The notes under the pieces are model-generated. The model made no database searches, had not been told where the DNA came from, and saw only the letters and a program-made list of their open reading frames with translations. From positions 1-64,000 of the forward strand of contig JAFUEP010000042.1 in the NCBI GenBank assembly GCA_017470345.1: 64,000 bases of DNA, read 5' to 3'. The DNA is from Prevotella sp. GTDB lineage: Bacteria > Bacteroidota > Bacteroidia > Bacteroidales > Bacteroidaceae. Position 1 is the first letter of the stretch, and every line of letters begins with the position of its first letter. Shown in pieces: positions 10,114 through 19,766 of this stretch. The position numbers and the translations under genes were made by a program.

Positions 10114-11859
10114 ATGAATTGGAGTTCGCATGAATTTATCTGGCTCGACTGGGTGGTCCTCGCCCTCGGCCTTTGTGGAGTGGTGGCAGCCGTGTGGTAT
10201 GCCATTTGGAAAGACAGGAAAGCCCAGAAGGGCGAAGACTCGTCGGCTTACCTCTTTGGTAAGGGCGAGCCCTGGTATGTGATTGGTATGGCCATCTTCG
10301 CCGCCAACATCGGATCGGAGCACCTCGTCGGCCTCGCCGGCACTGGCGCCAAGGACGGCGTGGGCATGGCCCACTGGGAGATGCAGGGCTGGATGATCCT
10401 CATCCTCGGCTGGCTCTTCGTCCCCTTCTATCAGCTGCTCATCAACAAGATGGGCAAGATCATCACCATGCCCGACTTCCTGAAGTTCCGCTACACCCAG
10501 CGCACGGGCTCGTGGCTGTCGATCATCACGCTGGTGGCCTACGTGCTGACGAAGGTCTCTGTGACGGCTTTCACGGGTGGCATCTTCTTCAAGTATCTGC
10601 TCGGCATCCCCTTCTGGTATGGCGCCATTGGCCTGATTGCCATCACGGCCGTCTTCACCGTCTTTGGCGGCATGAAGGGCGTGATGACGCTCTCCAGCAT
10701 CCAGACACCTATTCTTATTATCGGTTCGTTCCTCGTCCTGTTCCTGGGTCTCTCGACTCTCGGCGACGGCAGCATCACCCAGGGTTGGGCCAACATGATG
10801 GCCGCCTGCAACGCTGCCCACGACGGATTCGGCACCACCCACATGTTCCACACCGACCCGGCCGACCCGATGTATCCCCAATTCCCGGGCTACGTCGTCT
10901 TCCTTGGCGCATCGATCATCGGCTTCTGGTACTGGTGCACTGACCAGCACATCGTTCAGCGTGTGCTCGGACAGGTGCCTGGCGAGGACAACGCCGAGGT
11001 CATCAAGCGCGCCCGCCGCGGCACCATCGCTGCCGGCTTCTTCAAGATCCTGCCCTGCTTCATGTTCCTCATCCCGGGTATGATTGCCTATGCACTTTCG
11101 CTCAAGACGGGCAGCGGCATCGAGATGGACATCACCAACCACGAGTCGACTGACGGCGCCTTCGCCATGATGGTGAAGAACATCCTGCCTGCCGGCATCA
11201 AGGGCATCGTCACCATCGGCTTCGTCTGCGCACTCGTCGCTTCGCTGGCCGCCTTCTTCAACTCATGCGCCACGCTCTTCACTGAGGACTTCTACAAGCC
11301 CATGAAGAAGGGTAAGTCGGAGGCTCACTACGTCTTCGTAGGCCGTATGGCCACGGTCGTCGTCGTGCTGCTGGGTCTGGCCTGGATGCCTATCATGATG
11401 AACATGGGCAACCTCTACTCCTACCTGCAGGACATCCAGTCGCTGATTGCTCCCGCCATGGTGGCAGTCTTCACGCTCGGTATCTTCTCGAAGAAGATCA
11501 CTCCGAAAGCAGGCGAATGGGGCCTCATCGGCGGCTTCTGCATCGGCATGTTGCGTCTGGTGACCAACGTCATCACCGACTCGGGTAAGGCCGTGATGGA
11601 AGGCGGCTTCTGGGATGCCACCTCATGGTTCTGGCAGACCAACTGGCTCATCTTCGAGTGCTGGCTCCTGGTGTTCATCATCGTGCTGATGGTCGTCGTG
11701 AGCTGCTTCACGCCTGCTCCCTCGAAGGCACAGGTCGATGCCATCACCTTCTCGGCTGACTTCAAGAAGAGCATCCGCGAGAGCTGGGGCGTCTGGGACA
11801 TCGTCGGCACACTCGTTGTCATCGGTCTCTGCGCCTGCTTCTATGCTTACTTCTGGTAA
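10114..11859 (+). CDS. Sodium:solute symporter (SSS/SGLT family), probable arabinose transporter
   Basis: The 581-residue inner-membrane protein has about 14 hydrophobic segments and the SGLT-type pattern: FGKGEPWYVIGMAIFAANIGSEHLVGLAGTGAKDG at the first helices (read in parts: ANIGSEHLVGLAG), GWLFVPFY, KFRYTQRTGS, and the later WYWCTDQHIVQRVLG signature. Family members couple inward Na+ flow to uptake of sugars. Its place with araR, araD, araA and a ribulokinase makes L-arabinose the likely substrate; this is inference from context. It begins 8 bp after the right inverted arm. Confidence 0.9.
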   Translation: MNWSSHEFIWLDWVVLALGLCGVVAAVWYAIWKDRKAQKGEDSSAYLFGKGEPWYVIGMAIFAANIGSEHLVGLAGTGAKDGVGMAHWEMQGWMILILGWLFVPFYQLLINKMGKIITMPDFLKFRYTQRTGSWLSIITLVAYVLTKVSVTAFTGGIFFKYLLGIPFWYGAIGLIAITAVFTVFGGMKGVMTLSSIQTPILIIGSFLVLFLGLSTLGDGSITQGWANMMAACNAAHDGFGTTHMFHTDPADPMYPQFPGYVVFLGASIIGFWYWCTDQHIVQRVLGQVPGEDNAEVIKRARRGTIAAGFFKILPCFMFLIPGMIAYALSLKTGSGIEMDITNHESTDGAFAMMVKNILPAGIKGIVTIGFVCALVASLAAFFNSCATLFTEDFYKPMKKGKSEAHYVFVGRMATVVVVLLGLAWMPIMMNMGNLYSYLQDIQSLIAPAMVAVFTLGIFSKKITPKAGEWGLIGGFCIGMLRLVTNVITDSGKAVMEGGFWDATSWFWQTNWLIFECWLLVFIIVLMVVVSCFTPAPSKAQVDAITFSADFKKSIRESWGVWDIVGTLVVIGLCACFYAYFW

Positions 11860-11864
11860 TAAAA

Positions 11865-11943
11865 CAGTACATAGTTCATAGTGCAAAGTTCATAGTCGAA
11901 CTGCGCATTATGAACTATGAACTACGAACTGTGAATTATGAAC
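11865..11943. repeat. Gene-less tandem-repeat hairpin preceding araR
   Basis: The left half has repeated AGTTCATAGT units, the apex reads CGAACTGCGCATT, and the right half has TATGAAC units (TATGAACTATGAACTACGAA in part), so the region can fold into a long imperfect hairpin. CTGCGC near the apex matches the inner border of the arms around the four-helix gene. The araR start codon lies inside the right arm, so folding could limit AraR translation. Confidence 0.7.
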
Positions 11944-12612
11944 TTCTATAGTGAACACGCGAAAGTCTGGGTGTCGGTCGATGTCATCATCTTTGGCTTC
12001 GACGAAGGTCAGCTGAAGATTCTCATCGGCCGACGCCAGATGGATCCCGGACGAGGACAATGGAGCCTCTATGGTGGATTCGTCGGCACCAGCGAGAGCA
12101 TCGACCAGGCAGCAGAACGCACCCTGCAAGAGCTCACAGGCATGCAGCGGCTCTATATGCGCCAGCTGGGAGCTTTCGGAGCCGTCGACCGCGACCCTGG
12201 CGAACGCGTCATTTCGATTGCCTACTACGCACTCATCAACGTTGCCGACTACGACGAGAAGCTGCGTGCGCAGTACGGGCTGGAGTGGGTCGACGTCAAC
12301 CATGTGCCGCAGCTCTATTCCGACCACAACGAGATGGTGGCCATGGCGTTGAGCAAGATGAGGCAGAAGATCAAGTCCGAGCCCATCAGCTTCCGGCTGC
12401 TGCCTCCGCTCTTCACCCTCACCCAACTGCAGCACCTCTATGAAGCCGTGCTTGGTGAGGAAGTCGACAAGCGCAACTTCCGCAAGCGCATCAAGGACAT
12501 GGACTTCATTGAGAAGACCGAACTCATCGACAAGACCTCGTCGAAACGCGGTGCTGCGCTCTTCCGCTTCAATCGGAAGGCCTATAAAGAGGATCCGAAC
12601 TTCAAACTATAA
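11938..12612 (+). CDS. araR: AraR-type Nudix-domain transcriptional regulator
   Basis: The 224-residue protein joins a Nudix fold (about residues 8-135) to a winged-helix DNA-binding domain (about 150-220, with RNFRKRIKDMDFIEKT as the likely recognition region). The Nudix box is degenerate: the spacing from GGFVGTSE to RTLQELTG fits, but two of the three catalytic Glu are replaced (Thr and Leu), so it probably binds a ligand without hydrolysing it. Nudix regulators of this build control L-arabinose use in Bacteroides (AraR), where arabinose releases the protein from DNA. Its place before araD and araA agrees. The ATG lies in a hairpin arm, which may modulate translation. Confidence 0.88.
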   Translation: MNFYSEHAKVWVSVDVIIFGFDEGQLKILIGRRQMDPGRGQWSLYGGFVGTSESIDQAAERTLQELTGMQRLYMRQLGAFGAVDRDPGERVISIAYYALINVADYDEKLRAQYGLEWVDVNHVPQLYSDHNEMVAMALSKMRQKIKSEPISFRLLPPLFTLTQLQHLYEAVLGEEVDKRNFRKRIKDMDFIEKTELIDKTSSKRGAALFRFNRKAYKEDPNFKL

Positions 12613-12634
12613 ATAACCAAAACACACTATTACT

Positions 12635-13345
12635 ATGTTAGAAGAACTCAAACAGAAAGTATTCCGTGCCAATCTTGACCTTGTCAAGCAGGGACTGGTC
12701 ATCTTCACATGGGGCAACGTCTCAGGCATCGACCGCGAGCGTGGCCTCGTTGTCATAAAGCCCAGCGGTGTCAGCTACGACGAAATGAAGGCGGACGACA
12801 TGGTTGTCGTTGACCTCGAGAGCGGCAAGGTCGTCGAGGGCGACCTCAACCCTTCGAGCGACACCCCCACACACCTTATATTATATAAGGCATTCCCCAA
12901 CATCCAGGGTGTCGTCCACACCCACTCCACCTATGCCACGGCTTTTGCCCAGGCTGGCCGCGACATTCCCAACATCGGCACCACACATGCCGACTACTTC
13001 TATCAGGACATTCCCTGCACGCGCGACATGACCGAGGCTGAAGTGAAGGGACAGTATGAGCTGGAGACGGGCAACGTCATCGTCGACGAATTCCTGAACC
13101 GTCGGAAGATCAATCCGGACCACACCCCTGGTGTGCTGGTGAAAAACCACGGCCCGTTCTCGTGGGGCACGTCGCCCGACAACGCCGTCTACAACGCCAA
13201 GGTGATGGAGCAGTGCGCCAAGATGGCCTTCGTCTCCTTCGCCGTCAACCCCAACACGACGATGAACCCGCTGCTGGTCGAGAAGCACTACATGCGCAAG
13301 CATGGCCCCAACGCCTACTACGGCCAGAAGGGACAGAAGCACTAA
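12635..13345 (+). CDS. araD: L-ribulose-5-phosphate 4-epimerase AraD
   Basis: The enzyme converts L-ribulose-5-phosphate to D-xylulose-5-phosphate, the last specific step of arabinose catabolism. The 236 residues show the class II aldolase/epimerase zinc site: Asp76 (PSSDTPTH), His95 and His97 (VVHTHST), and His172 (LVKNHGPF), agreeing with the positions in the E. coli enzyme. The phosphate-binding region [11 protein letters not shown] is at about 27-37. It starts 22 bp after araR and precedes araA. Confidence 0.96.
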   Translation: MLEELKQKVFRANLDLVKQGLVIFTWGNVSGIDRERGLVVIKPSGVSYDEMKADDMVVVDLESGKVVEGDLNPSSDTPTHLILYKAFPNIQGVVHTHSTYATAFAQAGRDIPNIGTTHADYFYQDIPCTRDMTEAEVKGQYELETGNVIVDEFLNRRKINPDHTPGVLVKNHGPFSWGTSPDNAVYNAKVMEQCAKMAFVSFAVNPNTTMNPLLVEKHYMRKHGPNAYYGQKGQKH

Positions 13346-13393
13346 AACATATATCATATAACTTAATATCTTAAAACTTAAAAACTCAAGACA

Positions 13394-14932
13394 ATGAAAG
13401 CATTTGAAAATTTAGAGATTTGGTGGGTGACTGGTGCACAGTTGCTCTATGGAGGTGATGCAGTCGTAGCCGTTGACGGTCATTCGAAGGAAATGGTCGA
13501 AGGACTGAACAACAGCGGTATCATTCCTATCAAGATCGTATATAAGGGCACGGCCAACTCGTCGAAGGAGGTCGAGGCCGTGATGAAGGCTGCCAACAAC
13601 GAGGAGAAGTGCGTGGGCATCATCACATGGATGCACACCTTCTCGCCCGCCAAGATGTGGATCAAGGGTCTGCAGGCCCTGCAGAAGCCTCTGCTCCACT
13701 TCCACACACAGTACAATGCCGAAATCCCCTGGGAGACGATGGACATGGACTTCATGAACCTGAACCAGTCGGCCCACGGCGACATCGAGTTCGGACACAT
13801 CTGCACCCGCATGCGTGTGGCTCGCAAGGTGGTCTGCGGCTACTGGAAGGACGAGCAGGCACAGAAGCAGATTGCCGTCTGGGCCCGCGTGGCTGCCGGT
13901 GTGGCTGATGCTCACAACGTGCGCTGCCTGATGTTCGGTATGAACATGAACAACGTAGCTGTCACCGATGGCGACCGTGTCGAGTTCGAGCAGCGTCTGG
14001 GCTACCATGTCGACTACTATCCCGTCTCCAGCCTGATGGACTACTTCAAGAAGGTGACTGACAAGGAAGCCGACGAGCTCGTCGAGGAGTACAAGAAGCT
14101 CTACACCATCAAGATCGACGAGTCGGGCGAGCAGGTCTACTGGGAGAAGGTGCACAACGCCGCCAAGGCTGAGATTGCCCTGCGCCGCGTGCTGAAGGAT
14201 GAGGGCGCCACGGCCTTCACCACCAACTTCGACGACCTGGGCGACGCCGACATCGACGCACCCGACTTCTGCGGCTTCGACCAGATTCCCGGCCTCGCCT
14301 CGCAGCGCCTCATGGAAGAGGGCTACGGCTTCGGTGCCGAGGGCGACTGGAAGACGGCCTGCCTCTACCGCACGCTGTGGGTCATCTCGCAGGGTCTGCC
14401 CACGGGCTGCTCTTTCCTCGAGGACTACACGCTGAACTTCGCCGGCGACCGCTCCAGCTGTCTGCAGAGCCACATGCTCGAGGTCTGCCCCCTCATCGCC
14501 GTCGACAAGCCCAAGCTGGAGGTTCACTTCCTCGGCATCGGCATCCGCAAGCAGCAGACCGCCCGTCTCGTCTTCACCTCGAAGACCGGCCGTGGCATCA
14601 AGGCCACCGTCGTCGACCTGGGCAACCGCTTCCGTCTGATTTCGCAGGAGGTGGAGTGCATCGAGCCCAAGCCCATGCCCAACCTGCCCGTGGCCTCGGC
14701 CCTCTGGGTGCCCCAGCCCACGTTCGAGATTGGCGCCGGAGCCTGGATTCTGGCCGGCGGCACTCACCACTCAGCCTTCTCCTACGACATCACCGAGGAG
14801 TACTGGGAGGACTTCGCTGAGATGCTCGGCATCGAGTATGTCAAGATCAACAAGTCGACGAAGACCTACGAGTTCAAGCAGCAGCTGCAGAACAACGAGA
14901 TGTACTACATGCTCAGTAAAGCCCTGAAGTAA
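13394..14932 (+). CDS. araA: L-arabinose isomerase AraA
   Basis: AraA converts L-arabinose to L-ribulose in the cytoplasm with a Mn2+ site. The 512-residue protein is full length (the E. coli enzyme has 500). It opens with [18 protein letters not shown], carries the glycine-rich [17 protein letters not shown] region with a metal-ligand Glu, the [10 protein letters not shown] segment with a second Glu, QSHMLEVCP with a metal His, and [10 protein letters not shown] near the end. The ATG was chosen at the conserved N-terminus. The ribulokinase gene follows after only 2 bp. Confidence 0.97.
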   Translation: MKAFENLEIWWVTGAQLLYGGDAVVAVDGHSKEMVEGLNNSGIIPIKIVYKGTANSSKEVEAVMKAANNEEKCVGIITWMHTFSPAKMWIKGLQALQKPLLHFHTQYNAEIPWETMDMDFMNLNQSAHGDIEFGHICTRMRVARKVVCGYWKDEQAQKQIAVWARVAAGVADAHNVRCLMFGMNMNNVAVTDGDRVEFEQRLGYHVDYYPVSSLMDYFKKVTDKEADELVEEYKKLYTIKIDESGEQVYWEKVHNAAKAEIALRRVLKDEGATAFTTNFDDLGDADIDAPDFCGFDQIPGLASQRLMEEGYGFGAEGDWKTACLYRTLWVISQGLPTGCSFLEDYTLNFAGDRSSCLQSHMLEVCPLIAVDKPKLEVHFLGIGIRKQQTARLVFTSKTGRGIKATVVDLGNRFRLISQEVECIEPKPMPNLPVASALWVPQPTFEIGAGAWILAGGTHHSAFSYDITEEYWEDFAEMLGIEYVKINKSTKTYEFKQQLQNNEMYYMLSKALK

Positions 14933-14934
14933 TT

Positions 14935-16527
14935 ATGAATGCAAAGCAAGTAATAGAAAGCGGAAAGGCCATCCTCGGCATCGAGTTTGGCTCTACCCGC
15001 ATCAAGGCCGTCCTCATCGACCAGGACAACAAGCCCATTGCCCAGGGTTCTCATGAGTGGGAGAACCAGCTCGTCGACGGACTCTGGACCTACAGCATCG
15101 AGGCCATCTGGTACGGCCTTCAGGACTGCTACGCCGAGTTGCGTAAGGACGTCTTGAAGCAGTATGACTGCGAGATCGAGACGCTGGCCGCCATCGGTTT
15201 CTCGGCCATGATGCATGGCTATATGGCTTTCAACGAGAAGCAGGAGATTCTGGTGCCCTTCCGCACCTGGCGCAACACCAACACGGGCAAGGCAGCCGCT
15301 GAGCTGTCGAAACTGTTCAATTACAACATCCCCCTGCGCTGGAGCATCTCGCACCTCTATGAGGCCATCCTCGACAACGAGGAGCACGTCCATGACATCA
15401 AGTATCTGACCACGCTGGCAGGCTATGTCCACTGGCAGGTCACTGGCCAGTTCGTCCTCGGCGTCGGCGATGCCTCGGGCATGATTCCCGTCGACCCCGA
15501 GACCAAGACCTACGATGCCGGAATGGTGCGCCAGTTCGACGAAATCCTTGCAGCCAAGGGCCTGCCCTACAGTTTGAAGGACATCCTGCCCCGCTCGCTC
15601 AACGCTGGTGAGAACGCCGGCTTCCTCACACCTGAGGGTGCCAAGAAGCTCGACGTCAGCGGTCATCTGAAGGCTGGCATCCCCGTCTGTCCCCCCGAGG
15701 GCGACGCCGGCACCGGCATGGTGGCTACCAACGCCGTGAAGCAGCGCACGGGCAACGTCTCGGCCGGCACGTCGAGCTTCTCGATGATCGTGCTGGAGAA
15801 GCCGCTCTCGAAGCCCTACGAGCCCATCGACATCGTCACCACGCCCGACGGCTCGCTCGTCGCAATGGTCCACTGCAACAACTGCACCTCGGACATCAAT
15901 GCCTGGGTCTCGCTCTTCAAGGAGTACCAGCAGCTGCTCGGAGTGCCTGTCGACATGAACGAGCTCTACGGCCGTCTGTTCAACAAGGCCCTTGAGGGCG
16001 ACGCCGACTGTGGCGGTCTCATCTCATTCAACTACGTCTCCGGCGAGCCCGTCACGGGACTTACCGACGGCCGTCCCCTCTTCGTGCGCTCTGCTAACGA
16101 CAAGCTCAACCTGGCCAACTTCATGCGGGCTCACCTCTACGGTGCCATCGCCGTGCTGAAGTTCGGCAACGACATCCTGCTGAAGCAGGAGAACGTCAAG
16201 GTCGACCGCATCACAGGCCACGGCGGCTACTTCAAGACCGCCGGAGTAGGTCAGCGCATGCTCGCTGCAGCCCTCGGCTCCCCCATCTCCGTGATGGAGA
16301 CGGCCGGCGAAGGCGGTGCCTGGGGCATAGCCCTGCTGGCCGGCTATCTGGTCAACAACCCACAGAAGCTGTCGCTGGCCGACTATCTGGAGCAGGTTGT
16401 CTTTGCCGGCAACACCGGTGTCTCGATTGCTCCGACAGCCGCCGATGTAGAAGGTTTCAACCGCTACATCGAGAACTACAAGCGCTGTCTGCCCATCGAG
16501 AAGTGCGCCGCTGAGACCAAGAAGTAA
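14935..16527 (+). CDS. araB: FGGY-family carbohydrate kinase, probable L-ribulokinase
   Basis: The 530-residue protein has the actin-like FGGY fold: the N-terminal phosphate loop [15 protein letters not shown] (about 14-28), [16 protein letters not shown], the catalytic-Asp region [14 protein letters not shown], and [20 protein letters not shown] near residue 425. Of the FGGY enzymes it is closer in style to the Bacteroidetes ribulokinase than to E. coli AraB. Phosphorylating L-ribulose to L-ribulose-5-phosphate is the missing step between AraA and AraD, so this assignment rests on operon position plus family. D-xylulose kinase is the alternative. It is the last gene before a strong terminator. 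Confidence 0.85.
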   Translation: MNAKQVIESGKAILGIEFGSTRIKAVLIDQDNKPIAQGSHEWENQLVDGLWTYSIEAIWYGLQDCYAELRKDVLKQYDCEIETLAAIGFSAMMHGYMAFNEKQEILVPFRTWRNTNTGKAAAELSKLFNYNIPLRWSISHLYEAILDNEEHVHDIKYLTTLAGYVHWQVTGQFVLGVGDASGMIPVDPETKTYDAGMVRQFDEILAAKGLPYSLKDILPRSLNAGENAGFLTPEGAKKLDVSGHLKAGIPVCPPEGDAGTGMVATNAVKQRTGNVSAGTSSFSMIVLEKPLSKPYEPIDIVTTPDGSLVAMVHCNNCTSDINAWVSLFKEYQQLLGVPVDMNELYGRLFNKALEGDADCGGLISFNYVSGEPVTGLTDGRPLFVRSANDKLNLANFMRAHLYGAIAVLKFGNDILLKQENVKVDRITGHGGYFKTAGVGQRMLAAALGSPISVMETAGEGGAWGIALLAGYLVNNPQKLSLADYLEQVVFAGNTGVSIAPTAADVEGFNRYIENYKRCLPIEKCAAETKK

Positions 16528-16585
16528 ACTAAGACTGGACGAGCAGGAGGGACAACAATCCCCTGCCCTGTCCCCCGACTATGAG

Positions 16586-16634
16586 AAAGAGGGTGTGTCA
16601 AGGGGCGACCCCATGACACATCCTCCTTTTTTTT
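16586..16634 (+). terminator. Rho-independent terminator after the ribulokinase gene
   Basis: A 15-bp stem with one wobble (arms around GGGTGTGTCA and TGACACATCC), extended by GGGG-CGA-CCCC, is followed by eight T. It closes the galM-araB unit. Confidence 0.9.
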
Positions 16635-16671
16635 AATCAGTAGTTGTTATCAAACTAACAGCCGAGACACA

Positions 16672-18039
16672 ATGGAGACCATCAACGACTTCTTCGCCTC
16701 GCTCAGCTCCCTCCTCTGGGGCTGGCCCATGATCATCCTCCTGCTAGGCACCCACATCTTCCTGACCTTTCGCCTGCGCTGTCCGCAACGCAAGCTGCTG
16801 ACCGGCATCCGGCTCTCCGTCAGGAAAGACCCTGGGGCCAGCGGCGACGTCAGCCAGTTTGGTGCACTGGCCACGGCCCTTGCCGCCACCATCGGCACTG
16901 GCAACATCGTCGGCGTGGCCACGGCCGTCGCGCTGGGCGGTCCTGGAGCAGTGCTGTGGTGCTGGCTGACCGGCATCTTCGGCATGTCGACCAAGTATGC
17001 CGAGGGCCTGCTGGCCGTGAAGTACCGCGTCAAGGGCGCCAACGGCCGCATGTACGGCGGTCCGATGTATGCCCTCGAGCGCGGACTGGGCATGAAGTGG
17101 CTGGCCGTGCTCTTCGCCGTCTTCACGGCGCTCGCCTCCTTTGGCATCGGCTGCACCGTTCAGGCCAACTCCATCGCTCTGCTGGCCAACGAGACGTTCG
17201 GCATCCCGACGTGGGCGGTTGGCCTGTTGGTCTGTGTCCTGACTGGCATCGTCATCCTTGGAGGCGTCAGGATCATCGCCCGCGTCTGCACCTTCCTCGT
17301 TCCCTTCATGGCCCTCATCTACGTCGTAGGCTGCGTCGTCATCCTCTGCATGAACGCCTCCTTCGTCGGGCCGGCCATCGAGCTGATCGTCCGCTCGGCC
17401 TTCAATCCCGAGGCTGCCGGCGGCGGCTTCGTCGGCAGCACGGTGATGATGGCGGCCCGCTACGGCATCGCCCGCGGACTGTTCAGCAACGAGAGCGGCA
17501 TGGGCTCGGCACCCATCGTCGCGGCCGCTGCCCAGACACGCAACCCCGTGCGCCAGGCCCTCGTCTCGAGCACCGGCACGTTCTGGGACACCGTCGTCAT
17601 CTGCGCCCTCACCGGCATCGTCCTGGTGAGCAGCATCCTCGCCTACCCTGACATCACCTACGCCGACGGCGCAGCCCTGACCAAGGTGGCCTTCTCGAAG
17701 ATTCCCTACGTCGGGGCTCCGCTTCTCACATTCGGCATACTGACCTTCGCCTTCAGCACCATTCTCGGTTGGAGCTACTACGGCGAGAGTGCCGTCGACT
17801 ATATCGAGGGCACCCACATGAACCGCTTCTATCGCATCCTCTACATCGTGGCCCTCTTCTTCGGCAGCATCATCAACCTCGACATCATCTGGAACATCGC
17901 CGACTGCATGAATGCCCTGATGGCCATCCCCAACCTCATCGCCCTGCTCCTGCTCAGCGGTGTGGCGGCCCGTGAGACGAAGAAATACCTCTGGGCCAAC
18001 CGTCTCGACGACGAGATGGACGACAACGAAACAGACTAA
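16672..18039 (+). CDS. AGCS-family sodium:alanine/glycine symporter
   Basis: The 455-residue membrane protein has 10-11 hydrophobic segments and AGCS signatures: FGALATALAATIGTGNIVGV (about residues 63-82), GGPGAVLWCWLTGIFGMSTK, GRMYGGPMYALERGLG and GLFSNESGMGSAPIVAAAA. Such carriers import alanine or glycine with Na+. It follows a terminator with no clear promoter of its own and is 20 bp before the GH51 gene, so the two are probably co-transcribed. An amino-acid carrier beside arabinan-degrading genes is unexpected; the family signature is firm but the substrate is not proved. Confidence 0.9.
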   Translation: METINDFFASLSSLLWGWPMIILLLGTHIFLTFRLRCPQRKLLTGIRLSVRKDPGASGDVSQFGALATALAATIGTGNIVGVATAVALGGPGAVLWCWLTGIFGMSTKYAEGLLAVKYRVKGANGRMYGGPMYALERGLGMKWLAVLFAVFTALASFGIGCTVQANSIALLANETFGIPTWAVGLLVCVLTGIVILGGVRIIARVCTFLVPFMALIYVVGCVVILCMNASFVGPAIELIVRSAFNPEAAGGGFVGSTVMMAARYGIARGLFSNESGMGSAPIVAAAAQTRNPVRQALVSSTGTFWDTVVICALTGIVLVSSILAYPDITYADGAALTKVAFSKIPYVGAPLLTFGILTFAFSTILGWSYYGESAVDYIEGTHMNRFYRILYIVALFFGSIINLDIIWNIADCMNALMAIPNLIALLLLSGVAARETKKYLWANRLDDEMDDNETD

Positions 18040-18059
18040 CCAACCATATCAAAAAAGTA

Positions 18060-19655
18060 ATGAAGAAACTATTTGCATTGACCACCTTAGCGCTGGCCAT
18101 GACCACATCGACCATCGCTCAGGACGCCACCGTCAGCATCCATGCTGACCAGGGGCAACAGAAGATCTACAAGGAAATTTACGGACAGTTTGCCGAACAT
18201 CTCGGCACCTGCATCTATGGCGGCCTGTGGGTGGGCCCCGAATCGCCCATCCCCAACGTCGACGGCTATCGCAAGGACGTCCTCGAGGCCCTGAAGGCCC
18301 TGAAAGTTCCCGTGCTGCGCTGGCCGGGCGGCTGCTTCGCCGACGAATACCACTGGCGCGACGGCATCGGCCCCCGCTCAGAGCGGCCGAAGATGCAGAA
18401 CAACAACTGGGGCGGCACCATCGAGGACAACTCCTTCGGCACCCATGAGTTCCTCAACCTCTGCGAGATGCTGGGCTGCGAGCCTTACATCAGCGGCAAC
18501 GTCGGCAGCGGCACGGTCGAGGAGCTGGCCAAGTGGGTGGAGTACATGACGAGCGACGGCGACACCCCGATGGCCAAGCTGCGGCGGCAGAACGGACGCG
18601 ACCGTGCCTGGCGGGTGAAGTTCCTCGGCGTGGGCAACGAGTCGTGGGGCTGCGGCGGCAACATGCGTCCCGAGTACTATGCCGACCTCTATCGCCGCTA
18701 CCAGACCTACTGCCGCAACTACGACGGCAACCATCTGTTCAAGATTGCCAGCGGCGCCTCCGACTACGACTACAACTGGACGAAAGTGCTCATGCACAAC
18801 GCCGGCACGCAGATGCAGGGCCTGTCGCTCCACTACTACACCGTCTCGGGATGGAACGGCCCGAAGGGCTCTGCCACCAAGTTCGACGCCGATGACTACT
18901 ACTGGACGCTCGGCAAGTGTCTCGAGATTGAGGACGTCATCCGCAAACACAAGGACATCATGGACAAAGAAGACCCGAAACACCGCGTCGGACTGATGGT
19001 CGACGAATGGGGCACCTGGTGGGACGAAGAGCCCGGCACGGTCAGAGGCCATCTCTATCAGCAGAACGCCATGCGCGACGCCATGGTGGCCGCCCTGACC
19101 CTCAACGTCTTCCATCGCCACACCGACCGTGTCCGCATGGCCAACATCGCCCAGGTGGTCAACGTGCTCCAGTCGATGATCCTCACCGACCAGAAGGACG
19201 GCGGACACATGGTGCTCACGCCCACCTACCACGTCTTCCAGATGTACACGCCCTTCCAGGAGGCCACCTATCTGCCGCTCGACTTTGAGTGCAGCGAGAT
19301 GCGCGTGCAGCACGACTGGAAGAAGCCTGTCAACCCCTCCGACGCTGGGCGAGGCTATCGCACCCTGCCCCTCGTCTCCGCCTCGGCAGCCAAGACCGTT
19401 GAGGGCGACATCGTCGTGTCGCTCGTCAACGTGAGCCTCGACAAGGCTCAGGACATCGCTTTCAACATCGACGGACTGACGGTCAAGAGCGTCAGCGGCC
19501 GCCTGCTGACCTGCCATCGCGTAGACGACTACAACGACTTCGCCACGCCCGACCGTATCGTCCCGACCGACTTCAAGGGTTGCCGACTCGACAAGAAGGG
19601 GCACCTCAGCGTCAAGTTGCCCGCCAAGAGCATCGTCGTGCTGCGTATCAAGTAA
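18060..19655 (+). CDS. abfA: GH51 alpha-L-arabinofuranosidase, exported
   Basis: The enzyme removes terminal alpha-L-arabinofuranosyl units from arabinan and arabinoxylan. The 531-residue protein has an N-terminal signal peptide (about 20 residues, ending TSTIAQ). The GH51 barrel includes VPVLRWPGGCFADEYHW. The acid/base is Glu194 (GNESWGCGG) and the nucleophile Glu316 (VDEWGTWW). The C-terminal 150 residues form the typical beta-sandwich. No lipobox Cys follows the signal, so it is probably periplasmic. It supplies arabinose to the adjacent araBDA pathway. Confidence 0.95.
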   Translation: MKKLFALTTLALAMTTSTIAQDATVSIHADQGQQKIYKEIYGQFAEHLGTCIYGGLWVGPESPIPNVDGYRKDVLEALKALKVPVLRWPGGCFADEYHWRDGIGPRSERPKMQNNNWGGTIEDNSFGTHEFLNLCEMLGCEPYISGNVGSGTVEELAKWVEYMTSDGDTPMAKLRRQNGRDRAWRVKFLGVGNESWGCGGNMRPEYYADLYRRYQTYCRNYDGNHLFKIASGASDYDYNWTKVLMHNAGTQMQGLSLHYYTVSGWNGPKGSATKFDADDYYWTLGKCLEIEDVIRKHKDIMDKEDPKHRVGLMVDEWGTWWDEEPGTVRGHLYQQNAMRDAMVAALTLNVFHRHTDRVRMANIAQVVNVLQSMILTDQKDGGHMVLTPTYHVFQMYTPFQEATYLPLDFECSEMRVQHDWKKPVNPSDAGRGYRTLPLVSASAAKTVEGDIVVSLVNVSLDKAQDIAFNIDGLTVKSVSGRLLTCHRVDDYNDFATPDRIVPTDFKGCRLDKKGHLSVKLPAKSIVVLRIK

Positions 19656-19682
19656 AAACAACCCCATGGGCAGAATCAAAAG

Positions 19683-19720
19683 AAATAATCTGAAATGCTT
19701 GCCGTTTCAGATTATTTTTG
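19683..19720 (+). terminator. Hairpin terminator after the GH51 gene
   Basis: A 13-bp perfect stem (AAATAATCTGAAA with TTTCAGATTATTT) and a 9-base loop run into a short T-rich stretch. It overlaps the spacer of the following promoter. Confidence 0.75.
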
Positions 19721-19728
19721 TATCTTTG
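19698..19728 (+). promoter_or_regulatory. Promoter for transketolase
   Basis: CTTG (19698-19701), a 19-bp spacer and TATCTTTG (19721-19728, exact -7 consensus) lie 38 bp before the gene. The terminator stem of the preceding gene sits within the spacer. Confidence 0.7.
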
Positions 19729-19766
19729 CATCCAAATCGTGATTATCATTTAACCAAAACACTTTT

